DNA of 40,786 nucleotides. It comes from an uncultured Prevotella sp. (lineage in GTDB: Bacteria > Bacteroidota > Bacteroidia > Bacteroidales > Bacteroidaceae). Each line of letters starts with the position of its first letter. Positions within the stretch are counted from its first letter, which is position 1. The notes under the pieces were generated by a model. The model had not been told where the DNA came from, made no database searches, and saw nothing but the letters and a program-made list of their open reading frames with translations. The translations under genes were made by a program, and so were the position numbers. This document shows, piece by piece, positions 35,909-40,786 of this stretch. The stretch is taken from assembly GCA_900315635.1 (NCBI GenBank), contig OMZV01000020.1:1-40786 (forward strand). Direction: 5' to 3'.

Positions 35909-36622
35909 CTAGTATTTTATGTTTCCGAGTATCTTGCCGGTGTCGATTGTCAGTCCGTTTATGTTCAGCCCGTGCCGGTATTCAATGTTTACTTTCTTGT
36001 AGCCTGAGCCGAGCAATGCGTTGGCTATGATGTTGTTGGCATTTGCCTTGGCACTGTTGAGAATCTTGTCCTGGCTTATCCTGCCAATCTCGTGCCATAC
36101 ATCATTGGCCGCGGCGGTAACATGATGGTTGATAAAGTCCTGCGACTTCTGACTGGCGAATATCTGGGAATCGTACACTTCCTTGTTGTGGTTTATCTCG
36201 CAGCTGGTCATTTCGATAACAGGATCAGGAAGGGTGATGGTTATCGAGGAGTCGGCATTGATATGGATGTCGTCCTCTGTAATTTTACTGAGGTCAATGT
36301 AAGCCTTGTAGGTGACGTTGATAGGAATCTCAATGTGTGATTTCGACCACGGACGGGTCCACTTCAATGTTCCGAGTAGGGTGCTTATGGAGTCTTTTTC
36401 GGCTGTGGAGAGGATGATTGTCTTGTGGGCTGTCTGCTCGGCTGAGTATAATCGTGACTGTTGTTTGACCAGTGTGGCTATTTCGGACTTTGACATCAGC
36501 TTCGCTTCCGATGGCGGTTCCTGGCTTGGGACAGTCGTTTCTTGTTCCGATGATGGGGCTAAAACGAAATACAAAAGTATTCCGACAACGATAATTACTA
36601 TGGCGGCAATGGTTCTCTTCAT
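35909..36622 (-). CDS. DUF4230 membrane-anchored protein (first copy)
   Basis: A 237-aa protein: MKRT followed at once by a hydrophobic helix (about 5-21, IAAIVIIVVGILLYFVL), a Ser/Pro/Glu-rich linker, then the DUF4230 domain with IPINVTYKAYIDLSKIT, ITITLPDPVIEM and GYKKVNIEYRHG. The start at 36622 is chosen because the ATG further upstream (36646) overlaps the -7 box. It heads a minus-strand run with the second DUF4230 gene four bases later. Confidence 0.85.
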   Translation of the reverse strand: MKRTIAAIVIIVVGILLYFVLAPSSEQETTVPSQEPPSEAKLMSKSEIATLVKQQSRLYSAEQTAHKTIILSTAEKDSISTLLGTLKWTRPWSKSHIEIPINVTYKAYIDLSKITEDDIHINADSSITITLPDPVIEMTSCEINHNKEVYDSQIFASQKSQDFINHHVTAAANDVWHEIGRISQDKILNSAKANANNIIANALLGSGYKKVNIEYRHGLNINGLTIDTGKILGNIKY

Positions 36623-36626
36623 GTCG

Positions 36627-36634
36627 CAAAGGTA
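36627..36634 (-). promoter_or_regulatory. -7 box TACCTTTG for the DUF4230 pair
   Basis: TACCTTTG on the minus strand ends only four bases before the ATG at 36622, so transcription should begin at or next to the start codon. Confidence 0.65.
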
Positions 36635-36697
36635 GTTGATTTTCAACCGACATCCAAATCTTTGAGTGTGTTTTTACTCTTTTACGCTAAAAGTCAG

Positions 36698-36705
36698 TAC
36701 CTTTG
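36698..36705 (+). promoter_or_regulatory. -7 box TACCTTTG for the MATE gene
   Basis: TACCTTTG fits TAnnTTTG and lies 32 bases before the ATG at 36738; it excludes the in-frame ATG at 36666. Confidence 0.7.
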
Positions 36706-36737
36706 CAGTCTGTTTCCCGATAGGGACTATATTGTAT

Positions 36738-38150
36738 ATGAGTAAGGAAGAAGAGGTCTGTAATAATAAAGAAGGTGAGAGTGTGGCAGCTGTTGCCAGC
36801 CCGCGGAAGAATGAAGTTGATATGCTTCACGGTCCGTTGCTTGGCAAGATTCTGATGTTTGCTATGCCATTTGCGCTCAGCGGAGTGCTCGAGCAACTTT
36901 TCAATTCTGTCGACGTGATGGTTGTTGGACGCTTTGCCAGCTCTGAGGCTATGGCTGCCGTCGGTGCTAACACGTTCCTTATAAACCTTTGCATCAACCT
37001 GTTTGTCGGCATGTCGGTAGGTGCCAATGTGATTCTTTCCAACCATATAGGCCAGTGCGACAACCGGGCTATCCGACATGCGGTCAGCACAACGATGGTG
37101 CTTTCGGTCATAAGCGGATTCCTTCTGTTGCTCATCGGATTGCTGATTGCACCTATGGTTCTTCGGGCAATGGACACCCCAGCCAATGTTATCAATGACG
37201 CTATAACTTATCTGCGCATCTGGTTCCTTGGCGCTCCGTTCTTTATGGTATATAATTTCGGCGCGTCTGTACTCAGAAGTAAGGGCGATACCCGCCGTCC
37301 GCTGTACATCCTTATTATTGCCGGAATCATTAACACGGTCGTTGCGCTTGTTACTGTGATTGTTTTTAAGATGAGTGTCGTCGGTGTTGGAATGGCTAAT
37401 GACGTGGCTTATGTCTTCTCCGCCATAGCTGTTGTCTATCTGTTGCGCAAGGAGCAGGGTCCTTTCCGCCTCGACTATCGCCATCTTCATATCTATGGAG
37501 TCGAGCTTAAACGCATTCTCCAGATTGGAATTCCGGCTGGAATACAGGGTATGGTGTTCTCTTTCAGTAATATCTTTGTTCAGTCGGCTATCAATAGTTA
37601 TGGTTCTGCGGCTATGGCTGGAGCATCGGCATCACAGATATTCGATGCTTATTGCTACTTCCTGCTCAATGCTTTCAGTGGCGCTTGTGTCACGTTTATG
37701 GGTCAGAACTATGGTGCCGGGGAGATAGAAAGGTGCAAGCGGATATTCCGGATATGCCTTGTCTGTGGTGCTTTGTTCACTCTTGCGGGTAATATGATAC
37801 TGTTCTTCGGTGAGGATTATGTTCTGAAATTCTTCACCACAGACCCTGAGGTAGCCCATTATGCCAAGCTCCGCATTGCCGTCACGATGACAACCCAGTG
37901 GATAGCCTCATTCTATGAGATACCGGCTTCGGCAATGCGGGGACTCGGACATTCGATAGAACCGGCACTCATGACCGTCTTCGGAACGTGCGTCTTCCGC
38001 CTGATATGGATATTTACCATTCATCCTATATGGTCGGGATTCACCCAACTGATGGTTATTTACCCTGCATCATGGCTCCTTACCGATTTTATCGTGTTCC
38101 CGGCATTCCTTATCATTAGTCGTCGTGCATTCAAGTTTGTCAAGAGTTAA
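36738..38150 (+). CDS. MATE-family multidrug/Na+ antiporter
   Basis: A 470-aa inner-membrane exporter with about twelve hydrophobic segments. The start MSKEEEVCNNK at 36738 gives a polar N-terminal tail of about 35 aa before the first helix. The MATE pattern is visible: LLGKILMFAMPFALSGVLEQLFNSVDVMVVGRF (split into two parts, about 36-68) and FGASVLRSKGDTRRPL in the first half; IQGMVFSFSNIFVQSAINSYG and the MGQNYGAGEIERCKR loop in the second. It is divergent from the DUF4230 gene over 115 bases. The substrate is not predictable. Confidence 0.93.
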   Translation: MSKEEEVCNNKEGESVAAVASPRKNEVDMLHGPLLGKILMFAMPFALSGVLEQLFNSVDVMVVGRFASSEAMAAVGANTFLINLCINLFVGMSVGANVILSNHIGQCDNRAIRHAVSTTMVLSVISGFLLLLIGLLIAPMVLRAMDTPANVINDAITYLRIWFLGAPFFMVYNFGASVLRSKGDTRRPLYILIIAGIINTVVALVTVIVFKMSVVGVGMANDVAYVFSAIAVVYLLRKEQGPFRLDYRHLHIYGVELKRILQIGIPAGIQGMVFSFSNIFVQSAINSYGSAAMAGASASQIFDAYCYFLLNAFSGACVTFMGQNYGAGEIERCKRIFRICLVCGALFTLAGNMILFFGEDYVLKFFTTDPEVAHYAKLRIAVTMTTQWIASFYEIPASAMRGLGHSIEPALMTVFGTCVFRLIWIFTIHPIWSGFTQLMVIYPASWLLTDFIVFPAFLIISRRAFKFVKS

Positions 38151-38182
38151 CAACTCTTGTCAGACTTAATTATATGTTCTTT

Positions 38183-38212
38183 AACCGTTATTTATTTGTA
38201 AATGAAACGGTT
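38183..38212 (+). terminator. Hairpin after the MATE gene
   Basis: AACCGTT (38183-38189) pairs with AACGGTT (38206-38212), and ATTTA/TAAAT can extend the stem inside with a two-base bulge. No T-run follows, so the call is tentative. Confidence 0.45.
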
Positions 38213-38280
38213 TGCACTAAAAAATTGCGTGAAATGAACATTTTTTTCTTTAATAAACACAAATTTTAAAAAATAAGTAT

Positions 38281-38288
38281 TACCTTTG
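38281..38288 (+). promoter_or_regulatory. -7 box TACCTTTG for the OmpA-family gene
   Basis: TACCTTTG fits TAnnTTTG. The ATG at 38427 is 138 bases further, so this gene has a long leader that includes a 19-codon open frame. Confidence 0.65.
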
Positions 38289-38321
38289 TGGCGATAAATA
38301 TAAATCTTCAACTAACTTATT

Positions 38322-38381
38322 ATGAAACCTAATTTTTCGGGCTCTAGACAAACCAGGGCACGGCAATTATGGAATAACTGA
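38322..38381 (+). CDS. Possible 19-aa upstream ORF in the ompA leader
   Basis: ATG at 38322 opens a 19-codon frame (MKPNFSGSRQTRARQLWNN) ending in TGA at 38379-38381, 45 bases before the OmpA start and within the predicted leader. It has three Arg and one Trp, no hydrophobic segment. It may be a leader peptide or chance. No family is known to me. Confidence 0.25.
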   Translation: MKPNFSGSRQTRARQLWNN

Positions 38382-38426
38382 TTGAGATAAGAGACAAATA
38401 TAATATAACACAAAGTAACGAAGGTT

Positions 38427-39587
38427 ATGAAAAAATTATTGATTGCATTGGCATTCGTCGGTATATCTGCCACTTCTTATGCGCAGTATAACAGCGTTAT
38501 CGCCAACAAGAGTAGCGTTGCTACCAACTCATTCTGGAACAACTGGTTCGTTCAGGCTGGTTTCGACTGGAACATCTGGTACTCTGATCAGGAACACGGC
38601 AAGGATCTTTCGAAGAACCCATTCAAGAGCTTCCGTAGCGTTCCGGGTCTTTCGGTAGCTGTAGGTAAATGGTTTACACCAGGACTTGGACTCCGTTTGA
38701 AGGGTCAGGGCTTCTGGGGACGCCGTGTCGACAATGATGACAACACCCAGGGAGAAAATAAGGTAGGCACAAAGTACTGGCTCATTTACGGCGATGCTCT
38801 GTTCAATGTCAGCAACATGGTTGCCGGATATAACCCTAAGCGCGTTTACAACCTGATTCCATTCTTCGGCGCAGGTATCGGTCGTTGCATGTCAACCGAC
38901 TTCGAGGGTATGATGCTCCGTGTAGGTATCTTGAACCAGTTCCGCGTTTCTAAGACCATCGCTATCAACCTTGAGCTTGGTTGGAACCGTTGTGAGGGTG
39001 ACCTTGATGGCTCTGGCTCTGGTACAGGACATGGTTGGGTATCACATGATAACAACATATATGCTGAGCTTGGCTTGACTTACAGCCTTGGAAAGACTTC
39101 TTGGAATGTTACTCCTGACGTCGATGCCATCAACGCTGAGCATCAGGCTGCTATCGATGCACTTAATGCTAAGCTGCGTGATGCAGAGAATGAGAACTCT
39201 AATCTCCGCAACCAGTTGAAGACTCAGCCTAAGACTGAGACAGTAACTGAGTCTGTAAAGGAGCTCATCTCTACTCCGGTATCAGTCTTCTTCGAAATCA
39301 ACAAGACAAATGTTGCATCTCAGAAGGACCTCGTCAATGTCCGCGCTATTGCTAAGTACGCTAAGGACAACAACCGCAAGATCCTCGTTACCGGTTATGC
39401 CGACAGTGCAACAGGTACTCCTGAAATCAACAACCGCCTGTCTGTTAAGCGTGCAGAGATTGTCAAGGAAGAACTCGTCAAGATGGGTATTCCTGCAGAG
39501 AACATCACAACCAAGGGTCTTGGTGGTGTTGAGCAGCTCTCGCCAATCTCATTCAACCGTCGTGCAACCGTCCAGATTACCGACTAA
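38427..39587 (+). CDS. OmpA-family outer-membrane protein
   Basis: A 386-aa outer-membrane protein. Signal peptide MKKLLIALAFVGISATSYA; then a beta-barrel-like domain rich in aromatic and Gly residues (about 25-225), a coiled-coil stretch (HQAAIDALNAKLRDAENENS, about 235-260), and a C-terminal OmpA/MotB peptidoglycan-binding domain (NVRAIAKYAKDNNRK, then VTGYADSATGTPEINNRLS and RAEIVKEELVKMGI, about 300-384). The order barrel, linker, OmpA is that of Bacteroidales major outer-membrane proteins. A strong terminator follows. Confidence 0.93.
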   Translation: MKKLLIALAFVGISATSYAQYNSVIANKSSVATNSFWNNWFVQAGFDWNIWYSDQEHGKDLSKNPFKSFRSVPGLSVAVGKWFTPGLGLRLKGQGFWGRRVDNDDNTQGENKVGTKYWLIYGDALFNVSNMVAGYNPKRVYNLIPFFGAGIGRCMSTDFEGMMLRVGILNQFRVSKTIAINLELGWNRCEGDLDGSGSGTGHGWVSHDNNIYAELGLTYSLGKTSWNVTPDVDAINAEHQAAIDALNAKLRDAENENSNLRNQLKTQPKTETVTESVKELISTPVSVFFEINKTNVASQKDLVNVRAIAKYAKDNNRKILVTGYADSATGTPEINNRLSVKRAEIVKEELVKMGIPAENITTKGLGGVEQLSPISFNRRATVQITD

Positions 39588-39624
39588 TAGTCTGACAGAA
39601 ATATCTTAATTACTATCATAAAAG

Positions 39625-39657
39625 AAGGCATCTTCCATCTTGGGAGATGCCTTTTTT
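39625..39657. terminator. Terminator between ompA and the converging pseudogene
   Basis: AAGGCATCT (39625-39633) pairs with AGATGCCTT (39645-39653), followed by six T (39652-39657). The A-run upstream may allow it to work on the minus strand too. Confidence 0.85.
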
Positions 39658-39663
39658 AGGTCC

Positions 39664-40585
39664 TTATTTAATCCAGTCGAACTTCTTTGCCAATCGCCAG
39701 ACAGTTGCTCGTGATAATCCCGTAAGTTGTTGAATCTCCGGATTCTTAAGTCTTATCCGCATCAGATAGCAAACCTCCATTTGCTTTTCAGAGAAGTTCC
39801 CAAGCCTTTCAATAAGCTGGTCTCTGAACTCAGGGTATAGCTTGTCAACAGCTGCATATAATTGTTTCCATTCTTCGGCGTTCAGATTCTTCTTACCCTT
39901 AGCCGCCTGACGGATTGTCTCAACTACTTCTTCGGCATCCTCTTCAAGTTTAGATTTGTTCAGAAGCCTAAGTATGGAACTGTTTTGCTGCATCTTTTCT
40001 GATAGCAGGTCTTCTTTGTTCTTTAATTCATACTCTACTTTCTCAAGCTGATGGTTTACATCATTGAGTCTTTCCCTTGTGCTCTTGACTTCATTCGACA
40101 GAGACATCCGCTTCTTAAGATTCCTGTTCTTCCTGTTGATGGTCAAGATAAAAATCAGGGAAATAACAGAAAGGACAACGAATGAAATGATTGCAATTAT
40201 GGTCTTGTATTTTACAGCAACTTCCTCAGCCTGCCTTTCTTTGTTGCTGTCAAGATGATACTGGTATTGTTTCGCTTGTCTTGTGCTGTCCAAATTGCTA
40301 TAAGACATGGCAACATGGATGATAGGAAGTAGATCTAATCGATTGAGTTTTTTCGATAATTTATATTCTTTTTTTGGCATAGACCAATTCATTCTTGTAG
40401 TCTTGGACTCCATAAAACAGATATTCCATATTAGAATATGCATTTCTGAGCATTAAAGAGTCACAGTGCTTGTTGGTTTCTCCTATCTCTATTGACTTCA
40501 AGAAATTCTCCATAGCCCGTAGTGTATCATTCAAATCTCTGCAAACGCTGCCATTATAATAATATGCCTCTTGCTGCTCCTGACG
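39664..40585 (-). pseudogene. Broken TPR/coiled-coil/HTH membrane regulator
   Basis: The intact part (from about 40380) encodes TPR-like helices (PIIHVAMSYSNLDSTRQAKQ), a membrane helix (IIAIISFVVLSVISLIFIL), a long coiled coil (about 60 aa) and a C-terminal helix-turn-helix (EIQQLTGLSRATVWRLAKKFDW). Upstream, another minus-strand frame (40585 to 40362) gives a matching TPR piece (YYYNGSVCRDLNDTLRAMEN, then NELVYAKK). The frames join at a run of seven A (plus-strand T at 40369-40375); six would restore one protein. The 5' side is closed by TAA at 40586-40588 and no N-terminus or signal peptide is found, so the gene is also truncated. It could be decayed, or the frameshift an assembly error or phase switch. 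Confidence 0.75.
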
Positions 40586-40719
40586 TTATTTGCGAATTAC
40601 TGTAAAGTGTGACAACGTTACAATTAGTGGAACGAATGCGAAGAGTTCTGATTCATATACATTTGCTATAAACGGTGAGGTCAATTACTTATGGTTCATC
40701 CGACAAATCGTGTGATAAA
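40584..40719 (+). pseudogene. Possible 3' fragment of a plus-strand gene
   Basis: From the same point where the minus-strand gene ends abruptly, a plus-strand frame without start codon runs to a TGA near 40717 (TVKCDNVTISGTNAKSSDS, then YTFAINGEVNYLWFIRQ). Composition is protein-like, but a frame of about 43 codons could be chance. I do not recognise a family. Confidence 0.25.
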
Positions 40720-40755
40720 GTTTGCTTGATGTAAAGAAAATAGCTGGAAATCCAT

Positions 40756-40763
40756 TATCTTTG
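40756..40763 (+). promoter_or_regulatory. -7 box TATCTTTG near the window end
   Basis: TATCTTTG fits TAnnTTTG and points to a plus-strand gene starting beyond the window. No -33 element at standard spacing was found. Confidence 0.4.
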
Positions 40764-40786
40764 TAAGTGAACAAAAAAACAAAAGA

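Noticed and set aside
31839-36622. A defence island made of SNF2, GNAT, DUF4230 and the Rpn nuclease
   Set aside because: The Rpn gene is on the other strand behind tcdA and a repeat array, no known defence gene is present, and the SNF2 and DUF4230 genes have separate promoters.

Overview
The window reads as a chromosomal segment of a Bacteroidales bacterium, most likely Prevotellaceae. Three things point there. At least a dozen upstream regions carry the Bacteroidota -7 box TAnnTTTG (mostly TACCTTTG, TAATTTTG or TAACTTTG) and few have a Shine-Dalgarno sequence. The gene order yceD-rpmF-fabH-era-der, tig-clpP-clpX-recQ and (guaB)-PPIase-surA-ostA-mutL is the one I know from this order. An IS1380-type transposase of the Bacteroides kind and a secreted protein with a Prevotella-like C-terminal tail also fit. 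I cannot name the species.

Layout. 1-1531: the body and right end of an IS1380-family element whose left end lies outside the window, followed directly by six 13-bp tandem repeats. 1703-2899: an orphan sensor histidine kinase. 3037-7866: a housekeeping block on the plus strand (DUF177, L32, FabH, Era, Der, a small lipoprotein). 8074-9590: a minus-strand MlaF/MlaE lipid-transport pair. 9736-14260: LptB, trigger factor, ClpP and ClpX. 14362-25505: RecQ, IMP dehydrogenase, two periplasmic parvulins, an OstA/LptA-like protein, a small membrane protein and MutL. 25622-29234: a secreted GH36 alpha-galactosidase convergent with a secreted Asp-box (sialidase-like) protein, which follows tRNA-Leu(UAG). 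29530-31445: an Rpn-type PD-(D/E)XK nuclease with an EGRA repeat tract, then TcdA. 31839-36622: a minus-strand run of two DUF4230 proteins, an SNF2 helicase and a GNAT acetyltransferase. 36738-39587: a MATE exporter and an OmpA-family porin-like protein. 39664-40585: a broken TPR/HTH regulator gene.

Functionally the window is dominated by envelope biogenesis (LptB, OstA-like, SurA-like, MlaFE, OmpA, FabH), ribosome assembly (Era, Der, L32), protein quality control (Tig, ClpXP) and DNA maintenance (RecQ, MutL, SNF2). I see no complete new multi-gene system. The most unusual signals are smaller: a 22-bp-period array of GTAAAA/TTTTAC hexamers in two separate convergent intergenic gaps; a ClpP whose catalytic Asp position is Asn, preceded by a leader with competing hairpins; a MutL with eroded endonuclease motifs; promoters so close to start codons that leaderless mRNAs are expected; and a homopolymer frameshift plus a 5' truncation in the last gene.
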